Source: Bifidobacterium mizhiense (GTDB lineage Bacteria > Actinomycetota > Actinomycetes > Actinomycetales > Bifidobacteriaceae). From it: DNA of 64,000 nt. Location of the stretch: NCBI RefSeq assembly GCF_020884755.1, contig NZ_BPWE01000001.1, positions 186,001 to 250,000 of the forward strand, written 5' to 3'. The position numbers and the translations under genes were made by a program. A model generated the notes under the pieces. It saw nothing but the letters and a program-made list of their open reading frames with translations. It made no database searches and was not told the DNA's origin. Shown here piece by piece: positions 44,279-53,264 of the stretch. The number at the start of each line of letters is the position of its first letter. Within the stretch, counting starts at the first letter, position 1.

Positions 44279-45460
44279 TCACAACATTTCTTCAATAGCT
44301 GAGACGGCTGAGTCCGCATTTCGGCGCAATTCCAAGGTTTCCGGCAGGAGTGACAGGGCCAGATATCCGTTGCCTGGCATGTCGAAAAAGTATCCGGGCT
44401 GGCCAGTCAACCCGTAGGATCCAATCAGACGGAGAATCAATTCCTCCTCGTCAATGACCTCGGGGAAGCGCAACAGAACGTTCCAGCCCCCCTCTGGCCT
44501 GAGCAGAGAGACACAGGACTCCTTTTGGCCCAATAGATGTCTAAGAGTTTCAAGATTGCGCCTGACACGCTGCCCCACTCGGCTGGTCTGACTGGGAATA
44601 CTTGCCAGCATGGATTCCATATCCTTGGTGATCAGCAGACTCATGGGCAGATAATCGTCGGCTATCAGGTCAAGATGGCGCTTCGCCTCGACAACCTGGT
44701 CGGCTGGCCCGGAAACCTGGATCCAGCCCACCTTGGCGTGGGGAGCTGCCAGGCTCTTTGAGAACCCGTCCAAGGCGAAGGTCAGCACCCGATCCTCGCC
44801 AGCCAACCGGGCACGACCCGGCAGAGGATCCAGAGGATAGTCGAAAAAGACCTCGTCCGCTATGATGGCCACCCCATGCCCTTGGCAGAGATCCAGCAGT
44901 GACTGGCGTTCTTCAGGATGAATGTAGGAGCCCGTGGGATTGTTGGGGTTGATGAGGACCAGGGCACGGATACGGTCGCCATCCGGTCCCTCCAAGGCCT
45001 GCCTGACCGTGGCCAGGTCAAGGACCCAGGATCCGTCGTAAGACAGGCGGTATGGGATTGTCCGAACGCACTCCAGTCCGGCGATGGATTCTATGAGAGG
45101 ATATCCAGGCCTGGGCTCCAGAATGGCGTCACCCGGGTCGCAGAGAAGCTTCATCAGCCAGGAATAAGCCTGGGATGTGGAGGAGAGCAGGTAGAGGTCA
45201 TCGGGATTGACCGCTGCGGCGCCCTCATTCTCATCCAATTCTTGACGCCTGGTCAGAAACTCAGCCAGGGCCTGACGGGCCTTACGAGGCCCCTTGGGTT
45301 CAGCCTCATAGACTTGGGGCAGGAATGACGGGGCCAGCCCGAAGCGGGTGGGGTTGGAATCATTCAGCCTGCCCAGCTTGAGACCCTGGGAGCGCGCTTC
45401 CGACTCGGCCAGAGCAATGCGATTGGGGCGGTCAGACCCTGTACGGTGAGAAAAATGCAC
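44279..45460 (-). CDS. Class I/II PLP-dependent aminotransferase
   Basis: 393 residues of the fold-type I family. Recognisable blocks are LSSTSQAYSWLMKLLCDPGD, the NPNNPTG motif, the Asp and Tyr of IADEVFFDYPL, and FSKSLAAPHAKVGW with the Schiff-base lysine. The residue usually Arg after the lysine loop is Lys here. GTG start at 45460, with GAGGAG ten bases upstream. Substrate unknown. It lies between polyphosphate glucokinase and the sugar carrier on the same strand, an odd metabolic neighbour. Confidence 0.88.
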   Translation of the reverse strand: MHFSHRTGSDRPNRIALAESEARSQGLKLGRLNDSNPTRFGLAPSFLPQVYEAEPKGPRKARQALAEFLTRRQELDENEGAAAVNPDDLYLLSSTSQAYSWLMKLLCDPGDAILEPRPGYPLIESIAGLECVRTIPYRLSYDGSWVLDLATVRQALEGPDGDRIRALVLINPNNPTGSYIHPEERQSLLDLCQGHGVAIIADEVFFDYPLDPLPGRARLAGEDRVLTFALDGFSKSLAAPHAKVGWIQVSGPADQVVEAKRHLDLIADDYLPMSLLITKDMESMLASIPSQTSRVGQRVRRNLETLRHLLGQKESCVSLLRPEGGWNVLLRFPEVIDEEELILRLIGSYGLTGQPGYFFDMPGNGYLALSLLPETLELRRNADSAVSAIEEML

Positions 45461-45541
45461 GGTTTCTCAGCTCCTCATCCGATCCAGCAATGGCCAGAAC
45501 GCCCCAAACAGGTTGGGGTTGGTCGCAGGAAAAGCCCCGCT

Positions 45542-46312
45542 TCACCCCAGGTGCTTTTGCCGAAGATCAGCCAGATAGGCGGCACCCACAATGCCAGCCT
45601 GATTGCGCAGCTTGGCAGCCACGATGGGGGTCTTGATGTCGATGTGAGGCAGGAACTTCTCACTCATCCGACTGACACCGCCGCCGACGACGAAGAAATC
45701 AGGATTGAAGTAGTGCTCGAGCAGTCGATAGTACTTGGTCAGACGGTTGGCCCACTTCTTATAGCTCAGCTTCTTGCGGTCACGCACCGAAGAGGCTGCG
45801 TACTTCTCTGCATCCTTGCCGTCCAGCGTCAGGTGGCCCAGCTCGCTGTTGGGGATCAGAACGCCGTTGTATATCAGAGCCGTGCCGATGCCGGTGCCCA
45901 GTGTAGTGGCGATGACCAGACCCTTCTGCCCCTTGGCCGCCCCATACTGCACCTCGGCAAGCCCGGCTGCATCCGCGTCGTTGACAACGCTGACGGGCCT
46001 ACCACAAGCCTTTGAAAGAACCTCCTGAACATTGGTGCCCACCCAGGCCTGGTCCAGGTTGGCCATGAAATCGAGCGGCTTATCAGGCTTGACAGGAGCT
46101 GGGAAGGCGATGCCTACAGGCACGTCCGAGGAAACCTCGAAGCGATCCAGGAGCTCTTTGACGACAACACCCACAGCCTCCGGCGTGGAGTGCTCAGGAG
46201 TGAGAATTTTCTTGCGAGGCTCGGCAAAATCACCGATCGTCAGGTCAACAGGGGCAGCCTTGATACCGGATCCACCTATATCCACTCCGAAAGCCTGCGC
46301 TGTTTCAATCAT
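45542..46312 (-). CDS. ppgK: Polyphosphate glucokinase
   Basis: ROK-type glucokinase that can use inorganic polyphosphate or ATP to make glucose 6-phosphate. The phosphate-binding motif FGVDIGGSGIKAA and the later TTLGTGIGTALI are present, as are NDADAAGLAE with the catalytic Asp and SELGHL. The opening and 256-residue length match actinobacterial PpgK rather than zinc-finger ROK kinases. The zinc-binding CXCGXXGC motif is absent. AAGGAG sits just before the ATG at 46312. It can phosphorylate glucose freed by the GH3 enzyme. Confidence 0.92.
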   Translation of the reverse strand: MIETAQAFGVDIGGSGIKAAPVDLTIGDFAEPRKKILTPEHSTPEAVGVVVKELLDRFEVSSDVPVGIAFPAPVKPDKPLDFMANLDQAWVGTNVQEVLSKACGRPVSVVNDADAAGLAEVQYGAAKGQKGLVIATTLGTGIGTALIYNGVLIPNSELGHLTLDGKDAEKYAASSVRDRKKLSYKKWANRLTKYYRLLEHYFNPDFFVVGGGVSRMSEKFLPHIDIKTPIVAAKLRNQAGIVGAAYLADLRQKHLG

Positions 46313-46472
46313 TGCTGCTCCTTAGCTGATCAAAGATGAGGGTCCGAACCGGCACGGTAGTGATTGTACCCCAAGGCATGCCTCTACAGCCCTTGGGAGC
46401 GGTATAAGCCAGACCAAGCGCGGCCCTTCCACTTGGCTTCTGCCACTACCTGCAGGAAGAATAATTGAGTGG

Positions 46473-46478
46473 GATAAT
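46473..46478 (+). promoter_or_regulatory. Candidate leaderless -10 element for nitroreductase gene
   Basis: GATAAT ends six bases before the ATG at 46485, and no ribosome site is present. No clear -35. Confidence 0.45.
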
Positions 46479-46484
46479 GAGATT

Positions 46485-47264
46485 ATGACCGAACATACAC
46501 AGCTCATCGACGCAGTCAACGTGCGCATCACCACCAGAGAATACGACCCCAAGCCCATCGATCCCGACCTGGCCAGACAGCTGGGCAGCACCCTGAACGC
46601 TCTGAACACGTTGAGCGGTCTGGACATGCAGCTGGTCCTGGGCAAACCTGATGCCTTCGCGGCCGACAACGCTTCCGGCCACCTGGCCAATGCGGCCAAC
46701 TACCTGGCCCTGGTCGGACCCAAGGATGATCAGGAGAGCCTGGAGAAAGCCGGCTTTTACGGCGAGCGCATGGTCCTTGCCGCCACCCTGTACGGACTGG
46801 GGACAGGATGGGTGTCGGGCAGCTGGGACCGTCAGGCAGCCGAGCGCCACTGCCGGATCACCCCCAGTCAGTCGCTCTACCTGGTAGTCACCATCGGCTA
46901 TCCGGCCGACCAGATCGGCTACGGCAACCAGGACTTCGCCATGCTTTGCCAACGTCAAGCCGAACATCGAACATCCAAGAGCTATGAGGAACTGACCTCA
47001 GCCATGAGCGCGCAGGACCGCCAGGATGCACCGGAATGGTTCAAGTCCGGCGTTGCAGCTGCCGCCAAGGCACCTTCGGCCATGAACGGACAGCCCGTGG
47101 TTTTCGCCTGGGACAAGGACTCAGGCGATGCGATCGCCACTTTGGATCCCTCGGTCGCCTACAGATCCGCAGTCGATCTGGGCATAGCCAAAATGAACTT
47201 CCAGATTGGCGCCGGCGGGGGCACTTGGACCTGGGGCGAGGGAGGCCGTTTCATCAGGTCCTGA
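46485..47264 (+). CDS. Nitroreductase-family flavoprotein
   Basis: 259 residues. The N-terminus has the FMN-binding basic opening VNVRITTREYDPKPID. A conserved internal glycine-rich region (LYGLGTGWVSGSWDR) and a second half (AKAPSAMNGQPVVFAWD, then DLGIAKMNFQIGA) resemble the two-lobed TM1586-type nitroreductases that pack both halves in one chain. Cofactor FMN and an NAD(P)H donor are expected; the true substrate is unknown. Confidence 0.85.
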   Translation: MTEHTQLIDAVNVRITTREYDPKPIDPDLARQLGSTLNALNTLSGLDMQLVLGKPDAFAADNASGHLANAANYLALVGPKDDQESLEKAGFYGERMVLAATLYGLGTGWVSGSWDRQAAERHCRITPSQSLYLVVTIGYPADQIGYGNQDFAMLCQRQAEHRTSKSYEELTSAMSAQDRQDAPEWFKSGVAAAAKAPSAMNGQPVVFAWDKDSGDAIATLDPSVAYRSAVDLGIAKMNFQIGAGGGTWTWGEGGRFIRS

Positions 47265-47316
47265 CCATGGATGTGCCCTAGTGCCACGGTAAGGGGGCCG
47301 TGTAGGGTGATGAACT

Positions 47317-48090
47317 ATGAACAATGGAGCATCATCATCACAATCCGCCGCTGAACCGAGCACCGAAGCAGGTTCGACAACCCTTTACCTGACCCGTCAC
47401 GGCAGAACGACGGCCAATGTCATGCATCTGATGCAGGGCTGGTCCGATTTTCCCCTGACCGGGCAGGGCCGCGAGGACGTGCGCCAGTTCGGCCGGGGTC
47501 TGCGGCCCATTCGTTTCCGGGCGGCATGGAGCGGCAATCTGAGCCGGCAATATGAAACGGCCCGCCTGGCCCTTGACATGTCTGGCAACGGGGACCTGCC
47601 CGTGGGCGTGGATCCCGACTTGCGTGAGGACAATTTCGGCAGTTTCGAGGGCCGGGACGAGCGCACCACTCTGGACCAGGTCTGCGCCGCCATGGGTTTC
47701 AGGGACTTCGTTACGGCCAAGGCAACCTACGGCAGGAACATCTCCGTCCATATGCAGGACACCTTCCATCGGCTGGATGCCCAGGACGTCCTTTCCGCCG
47801 GACTTGAGGAACAGGATCGGGCTGAGACCACCGCCCAGGTCCGCAGCAGGATGATCGCGGTGCTGACGCGCATCGCCCAGTCTGCCATCGAAGAGGGTGG
47901 CGGGCCTGTCCTGGTGGTTTCCTCGGGCATGTGCCTGCAACAGTTCCTGGTGGCCATCGATGACCACTGCCCCATCCCTGATATGGACAACACCGCTGTC
48001 ACCAAGGTCGTCTACCGGGATGGCGGTTTCCATCTGGCAGGGCCTATCGGTTCCATGGAGTACTTCCAGGCAGGCAGTCAGGAAAAGTAG
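47317..48090 (+). CDS. Histidine phosphatase superfamily protein (phosphoglycerate mutase-like), atypical
   Basis: 257 residues. The first catalytic motif is intact: YLTRHGRTTAN with His28, and Arg/Glu follow in SRQYETAR and REDNFGSFEG. The second catalytic histidine, normally in VSHG, is replaced: the sequence reads LVVSSGMCLQQ, with Ser203 where His is expected. I checked the codons (GTT TCC TCG GGC) and no frameshift explains it. It may have altered chemistry or be a non-catalytic member. A GGGTGATG ribosome site precedes the ATG. Confidence 0.85.
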   Translation: MNNGASSSQSAAEPSTEAGSTTLYLTRHGRTTANVMHLMQGWSDFPLTGQGREDVRQFGRGLRPIRFRAAWSGNLSRQYETARLALDMSGNGDLPVGVDPDLREDNFGSFEGRDERTTLDQVCAAMGFRDFVTAKATYGRNISVHMQDTFHRLDAQDVLSAGLEEQDRAETTAQVRSRMIAVLTRIAQSAIEEGGGPVLVVSSGMCLQQFLVAIDDHCPIPDMDNTAVTKVVYRDGGFHLAGPIGSMEYFQAGSQEK

Positions 48091-48102
48091 CAGGCAGAAC
48101 TT

Positions 48103-49137
48103 TCAGGCGCCCTGTATTTCCCCGGCTGGTTGGCCCTTGAGGGGCTCCATGGGCTTCCAGTCGGGATCATGCAATATCTGTCGCGAATCCACCCATCCCT
48201 TCAGGATGGCAGGGATGCCAGTCATGATGTGACTGCGATCAACAGCCAGAAGGCGGATGATTTCCTTGAGAGCTGTTGCCAGGGTTCCTAGGGTGAAAGC
48301 CAGAGGCCGATAGTCCCCATGAACCATGAAATACCTGGCCATAAAGCCCCGGTTGCGCATGATGTGATAACGATTCATATCCGAGGTGGAATTGAGCTGG
48401 CGCACCCCGGCAATGTTCCAATTGGCGATGTTGCGAGTCCGACGCATGACTACATCGGAGACGACCACAGGCTGTGTGACCTTGGATGCCAAATACCCAT
48501 AGATGGTGTCATCCCAATAGATGAAGAAGCGCGGGTCAGGCAGACCGATTTGCTCCACAACCTGCCGGGAGAAGAACCCTCCTTCAAAGCACATGGTGTT
48601 CATGGGCCGACAGCCCGATGGGCCGAACTCCCCCGGTGCTATCGGGTCTGGAATGCCCAAGGCGGTAAGAAAATGATACTGCCAGTAAAATGGTCCGCCA
48701 TCATAATCCAGCCGGGAACCCTGCACCACCTGATAGCGTTCACTCCACTTAGCCAGCAGGTCAAGTCCTTCGGGCTCTACTGCAACGTCATCATCCATGA
48801 CCCAGAACCACTTGGCCCCCAGCTCGTATGCCTTGCGCACGCCAGCGGAGAAACCTCCCGCGCCGCCGCCATTGTGATCCTGTGGCAGATAAACGACACG
48901 ATCCTGATTGCCGGAGCCGTCGATGATGGTCCTGCCCCAACGTCCTGTCACACGTTCTGAGAACTGCTCGACCATGGTTCGCGTGTCTGCCGAATTCTCG
49001 TTATCCACCACCACGATCCGCCAGGGGGCCTGGGTGAGCCGGAGGATGGAGTCGAGCAGGCCTGTCAGCAATTCCTGACGCTTATAGGTTACGACGACCA
49101 TAGCCGCCTTATTCAAGGTCTTTCCCATGCTCTCCAT
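48103..49137 (-). CDS. Family 2 glycosyltransferase (GlfT-like)
   Basis: Transfers a sugar from a nucleotide donor, probably in cell-surface polysaccharide synthesis. GT-A fold features are MVVVTYKRQELL, the DXD-type metal site WVMDDDVAVEPE, and the acceptor-side acidic motif FIYWDDTIYGY. MNRYHIMRNRGFMARYF near the end is typical of actinobacterial rhamnosyl/galactofuranosyl transferases. Start at ATG 49137 is chosen; a second ATG nine bases on and a TTG upstream are alternatives. It lies 52 bases downstream of the BceB-like permease and may belong to that transcript. Confidence 0.88.
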   Translation of the reverse strand: MESMGKTLNKAAMVVVTYKRQELLTGLLDSILRLTQAPWRIVVVDNENSADTRTMVEQFSERVTGRWGRTIIDGSGNQDRVVYLPQDHNGGGAGGFSAGVRKAYELGAKWFWVMDDDVAVEPEGLDLLAKWSERYQVVQGSRLDYDGGPFYWQYHFLTALGIPDPIAPGEFGPSGCRPMNTMCFEGGFFSRQVVEQIGLPDPRFFIYWDDTIYGYLASKVTQPVVVSDVVMRRTRNIANWNIAGVRQLNSTSDMNRYHIMRNRGFMARYFMVHGDYRPLAFTLGTLATALKEIIRLLAVDRSHIMTGIPAILKGWVDSRQILHDPDWKPMEPLKGQPAGEIQGA

Positions 49138-49189
49138 TGTGACACCGCCCCGCAACTTTGCTTACTGAAGCAAAATCCTCCTAGTAGGT

Positions 49190-51250
49190 TCAGCCTTCTT
49201 CCGCCTTCCTGGATCGCAGGCTGCACACCCAGGAGGTGAACACCGCCACCAGCAGCAGAACCACAGTCACCAGAAGGAACCGGCCGACGGGCACAGGGGT
49301 CAGAGCCATAGACATGCCGGCCTGGACAAAACTCAAGGCAATACAGCCCTCGACAATGGCGATCCCCAGCAGCGCCATCACTGCACCGCCGGCCACATCG
49401 GTCAGTGTCTCCATCACTCCCGACCAAGCTATTGACCTCCAGGCCACCCCGATCTGATTGAGCCGCTGGTTCTGCCGCTTGCGCTCCCAAGCCGAAATGG
49501 CGATGGACTGCATCATGAAAATTAGGGCAAGAACAGTCCCGCCGACGATCATGACCGTCATGGCCGTCTGCCCGGACAGGCCTCGTTGAATGAAGTCATC
49601 TATATACTCCTGCCTGGTCCGCACCGCGAAATCGCCCTGAAGGCCACTCTTCAGACGGGAGGTAATCCCGTGCGCATCAGTCGGATTGACAGCCGATATG
49701 GGAATGATCGTATGTACGTCTTCACCCAATTGAGGCAGGTCACCCTCCACCGTCAGAAACAGAGGATAGTTATTGCCTGCAGATAGTTCTGGAATGCCCT
49801 CAGGCGACTGAACAAGGGCAACGACCCGCACCTCATGCGGTTGATCATGGCGATCAAGAAGACGAACGGTGTCGCCTATGGAATAGGAGGAATCCTGATT
49901 CACAGCGACGCGGTCTGAACCGAGATCAGACGAATTCCCTTGGACAAAGGAGAAATGAATGCTCGGCGAACTCTGAACTTTCTGACCCTGCAGTTGCTCG
50001 GCAGGTTCCCATACCACCGTTGCCGTCTGGCCCGCTGATCCTTCCATAGCCCATTGCTGAGTCTGGTAGGTAACAAAGTCTCGAACCTCAGGCATTCCAC
50101 CGATCAGATCGGATGGGTTGCGGTTTTGGGCATCCGAATCAAGGGAAGTAGCCATAACATCGGCCTTCAGCGGATATAGGCTCAGAACCGCCCCTCCGAT
50201 GGAGCCAGCTTGCATGGCGGCTACAAGGGAGATGATGATGGTCAGGATCATCATGGCTGGGAGGGCTATAGCGGTTGAGCCCGCGCTCTCCTTTCGAGCA
50301 CGCTGCAGGGCCAGAAGACCTGGCCCCCCGGCAGCCTTCGCCGGGATCAGACCAATGACCGACACAGTCAGGACAACCAGGATCGGAGCCGCCAAATAGA
50401 CCGTAGTGATGACAAGAATGACCTCGAGCATAATACGCAGGTCCTGGGTCATAGAAGGCAGTGGGGCGAACCCGACCACCAAGGTCAGGATCAGGAAGAC
50501 CAGGGCTGCCGAAGAACGAATCCATCCGATCCGCTTGGTTTTGTCACTGGTCTCCGTCATGAGCTGGAGCGGAGCTGCCCCGCCCACCTTGCGCATAGCC
50601 ATCCATACTCCCAACAGGCAGGCGACCATCATCATGATGAAGGTGACAACTGCAATGGAAGGTCGAATCCGCGGTGTGAAAACCATGCCACTGTCGCTGA
50701 ACTCGGCAGAGCGCGCGTAAAACCGTCCAACTGGTATGGTCAGGAGAGATCCGACCAGGCAGCCAATGAGATTCGAGAGGGCCAGGGGGATCGAGAATTC
50801 CAAGATACCTATGATCAGGATCCTCCTGCGCGAGGCTCCGTTCAACCGCATCATTGCATACTCGCGTCGGCGTTCCTGAATCAGAAAAGTGACCGACGAG
50901 AGGACCAAAAAGACCGACACCAGCAGGCAGCAAGCCAGCGCCGGAATAGTGACCATGGAGAGATTTGAATAAGGTACCTTGGCTTGGAGACGCTGGTAGG
51001 TGTTCAACCTATTCAGATCGCCGATATTGTCAAAGGACTTTCCCGCTTGGTAGACCTGCATGGTCGAAGAGGTCAGCAGGGATGCCAGGAAGGTGGATAG
51101 ACCCATAACCGCGTACGATGCTCGATGCTTCCTGATCAGGGACAAGACCAAGGAGAACAGGGTCGGTCGACTGATCGAGGAGAATGCATGCAGGGAATCC
51201 CGTCCGGGAACTTCTCCTCTTCCTGCTTGGCCTTTACCCGCATGCATCAT
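49190..51250 (-). CDS. FtsX-type ABC exporter permease with BceB-like topology
   Basis: 686 residues. Ten hydrophobic segments can be counted: one near the N-terminus after SLIRKHRAS, three in the first FtsX domain, and three up to IALPAMMILTIIISLV. A soluble extracellular domain of about 200 residues (roughly DVMATSLDSD to DDFIQRGLS) follows, and then three final helices. A large domain between helices 7 and 8 is the BceB/type VII layout used against cell-wall antibiotics. The ATG at 51250 overlaps the ATPase stop as ATGA, so the two are coupled. Confidence 0.9.
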   Translation of the reverse strand: MMHAGKGQAGRGEVPGRDSLHAFSSISRPTLFSLVLSLIRKHRASYAVMGLSTFLASLLTSSTMQVYQAGKSFDNIGDLNRLNTYQRLQAKVPYSNLSMVTIPALACCLLVSVFLVLSSVTFLIQERRREYAMMRLNGASRRRILIIGILEFSIPLALSNLIGCLVGSLLTIPVGRFYARSAEFSDSGMVFTPRIRPSIAVVTFIMMMVACLLGVWMAMRKVGGAAPLQLMTETSDKTKRIGWIRSSAALVFLILTLVVGFAPLPSMTQDLRIMLEVILVITTVYLAAPILVVLTVSVIGLIPAKAAGGPGLLALQRARKESAGSTAIALPAMMILTIIISLVAAMQAGSIGGAVLSLYPLKADVMATSLDSDAQNRNPSDLIGGMPEVRDFVTYQTQQWAMEGSAGQTATVVWEPAEQLQGQKVQSSPSIHFSFVQGNSSDLGSDRVAVNQDSSYSIGDTVRLLDRHDQPHEVRVVALVQSPEGIPELSAGNNYPLFLTVEGDLPQLGEDVHTIIPISAVNPTDAHGITSRLKSGLQGDFAVRTRQEYIDDFIQRGLSGQTAMTVMIVGGTVLALIFMMQSIAISAWERKRQNQRLNQIGVAWRSIAWSGVMETLTDVAGGAVMALLGIAIVEGCIALSFVQAGMSMALTPVPVGRFLLVTVVLLLVAVFTSWVCSLRSRKAEEG

Positions 51251-51984
51251 CGTCCTACCCCCTGGCCGACCTGAGTCATGCTGGTCAGGTGAGTGGACAG
51301 CTGCTCGGCCGTATATCCTTGGCATATCGAATGCACTGTGCCGTCCACCAAGAAGACCGTGCGCTGCGCCCAGGCCGCCACATTGGGGTCATGGGTCACC
51401 ATGAGCACGGTCCGTCCGCTCTCCACCAAGGTCGAAAGGGCATCCAGAACCATTTCCGAGCTGCGCGTATCCAGTGCCCCGGTGGGCTCGTCCGCGAAAA
51501 TCATATCTGGCTGGGCGACCAGCGCTCTGGCAATGGCCACGCGTTGCCTTTGACCGCCAGATATGTCAGACGGATATTGCTGCGCATACCCATCTAGACC
51601 CAAAATCTTCAAGGCCTGCAGCGATTGGGCGACACCAACTTTGGGACCGCCGAAGAGCTGGGGCAGCATGACGTTCTGCAAGCAGGTGAAGGCCTCGACC
51701 AGGTTGTAATCCTGAAAAACGAAACCGATATGGTCGCGGCGCATCCTAGTTAGGGCGGACTCCTTCATCCTGGCTATGTTCTGGCCGGCTATCTCGACCG
51801 ATCCCTGCTGTACTGGCAAGAGCCCTGAGGCGCAATAAAGCAAGGTGGTTTTCCCCGCTCCGGAAGGACCCATAACTGCGGTCCAAGATCCTGCCGAGCA
51901 TTCCAGGCTGATTTGATCTATTCCAGCTTCACCAGCCTTGTAGTGGAAGGACACCTCCTCCATTTTCAGTGGCAGTTCATTCAT
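51247..51984 (-). CDS. ABC transporter ATPase (MacB/BceA type)
   Basis: Energises the FtsX-type permease encoded next. Walker A GPSGAGKTT, Q-loop FVFQDYNLV, signature ISGGQRQRVAIARAL, Walker B MIFADEPTGALD and the H-loop VTHDPNVAA are all intact. AAAGGAAG precedes ATG 51984. Overlaps the upstream permease gene by eight bases. The family exports lipids, peptides or resistance substrates or acts on membrane-bound antibiotics. Confidence 0.94.
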   Translation of the reverse strand: MNELPLKMEEVSFHYKAGEAGIDQISLECSAGSWTAVMGPSGAGKTTLLYCASGLLPVQQGSVEIAGQNIARMKESALTRMRRDHIGFVFQDYNLVEAFTCLQNVMLPQLFGGPKVGVAQSLQALKILGLDGYAQQYPSDISGGQRQRVAIARALVAQPDMIFADEPTGALDTRSSEMVLDALSTLVESGRTVLMVTHDPNVAAWAQRTVFLVDGTVHSICQGYTAEQLSTHLTSMTQVGQGVGR

Positions 51985-53203
51985 TGATCTTCCTTTCATT
52001 CAGGTCGCCTAGGCAACAAAGCCTTCTGGCCGACCACCAGCAAAGACAAAGGGTCAAAACCAACAGTCCCAGGATTAGGTAGAGCTCAATGCCGGGCAAT
52101 GGCACAATCCGAGTCACCACACTGCCAATACAGCATGGATCTACGAGAAGCCAGACGACAAAGACATGAACGGCCAGCAACACCACCGGGACTGCAAGCA
52201 AGACCAAGCGCGTGTAGGTCCTGCAGTGCATGGAAATCCAGAGAACCAAGAGAAAAACAAGAAAGGCGGACCCCAGGCAGAGCAATACGAACACAGCCAG
52301 ATACTCCCCCAAGGACCAGGTGAACCAAGGCAATGCATGTCCATCAAAAACCGGAAGATCCTGCAAACCCGCGATCTTGGGCACCCACATCAGGAATGAT
52401 CCCGCTGCTACCATGAGCATCATCAGCAGGCCCGTACAGACCATGGCGAACACCTGCAGCCCAGGCAAGAAGCGTCCGGTCCGTGTCGTCAACTGCGTCT
52501 GCCGGACCCCATGGACCTGGTCTTTAACAAGGCGTGGGGCCACGACAACCAAGGCTGCCAGAAGCGGGACCAGATAGACTGAAAGTCTGAAGTTGCTCTG
52601 AGTGTAGTCAAGTAATTCAGGAGCGGCCAGGCCCATACCCGCCCTGCACTGTCCACTTAAGTCATCAAGCCGCTTCGTCACCGATTCGGGCAGTTCGATG
52701 CCATTACTACCGCCCTTACGCAACTGTTTCTCGGCTCTTGCGGTCAGGGCTTCCCGGTTGCATCCACGATAGGCATCCATGACATCATGGCAATGAGCAA
52801 GCCGACGATAGCTAGGCAAGGCATTGATGCGGCCGGTCAGTTTGCCCCGGTCTGTATTCAGTACTGAAGGATTTGTCCAGCGCGAGCTCTCGACCGAATC
52901 GACCAGGTCCCTGGCCGACTGATAATTCTTGACGCCCAGTTGAACAGCCTGAGGACCAAGTGCCATCAGATCTTTGGATACCACCGGTTCAAGTCTGTCA
53001 GCCTCACGCTTGAATTCAGCAATGGTGGACTGACTGACATACGGTCCGTAGCTAGCTAGGTCATGATGGGCTTCGTCAGTGGGAATTTGGTCATACATAG
53101 CTAGATTCATACAGAAAACGAATCCAAGAGACAGACTGAGCACCACCCAAAAAGAGGTACCCAGAAGGTGCCGCATTTCGTTCCTGACCACCGTCCATCT
53201 CAT
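51977..53203 (-). CDS. ABC-2-like permease with extracellular domain
   Basis: About 408 residues. One helix at the N-terminus (FWVVLSLSLGFVFCMNLAMY) is followed by an extracytoplasmic domain of about 170 residues with three cysteines (CHDVMDAYRGC, QCRAG). Five more helices follow, ending in a Cys-rich last helix (LTLCLCWWSARRLCCLG). This is the layout of ABC-2 exporter permeases. ATG 53203 (MRWTVVRNEMRH) is preferred for its GGGA site; ATG 53212 and TTG 53221 are also in frame. Partner of the upstream ATPase by position. Confidence 0.82.
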   Translation of the reverse strand: MRWTVVRNEMRHLLGTSFWVVLSLSLGFVFCMNLAMYDQIPTDEAHHDLASYGPYVSQSTIAEFKREADRLEPVVSKDLMALGPQAVQLGVKNYQSARDLVDSVESSRWTNPSVLNTDRGKLTGRINALPSYRRLAHCHDVMDAYRGCNREALTARAEKQLRKGGSNGIELPESVTKRLDDLSGQCRAGMGLAAPELLDYTQSNFRLSVYLVPLLAALVVVAPRLVKDQVHGVRQTQLTTRTGRFLPGLQVFAMVCTGLLMMLMVAAGSFLMWVPKIAGLQDLPVFDGHALPWFTWSLGEYLAVFVLLCLGSAFLVFLLVLWISMHCRTYTRLVLLAVPVVLLAVHVFVVWLLVDPCCIGSVVTRIVPLPGIELYLILGLLVLTLCLCWWSARRLCCLGDLNERKINE

Positions 53204-53264
53204 TGAAGACATCCCTGGCAAGAAATAAGATTGCGAGCCCGATTCGGCGGGGTATACTGCATCG

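Noticed and set aside
46369-46397. Inverted repeat CCCAAGG / CCTTGGG upstream of ppgK
   Set aside because: Seven-base arms with a 14-base loop, no T-run and not at a gene end; too weak to call.
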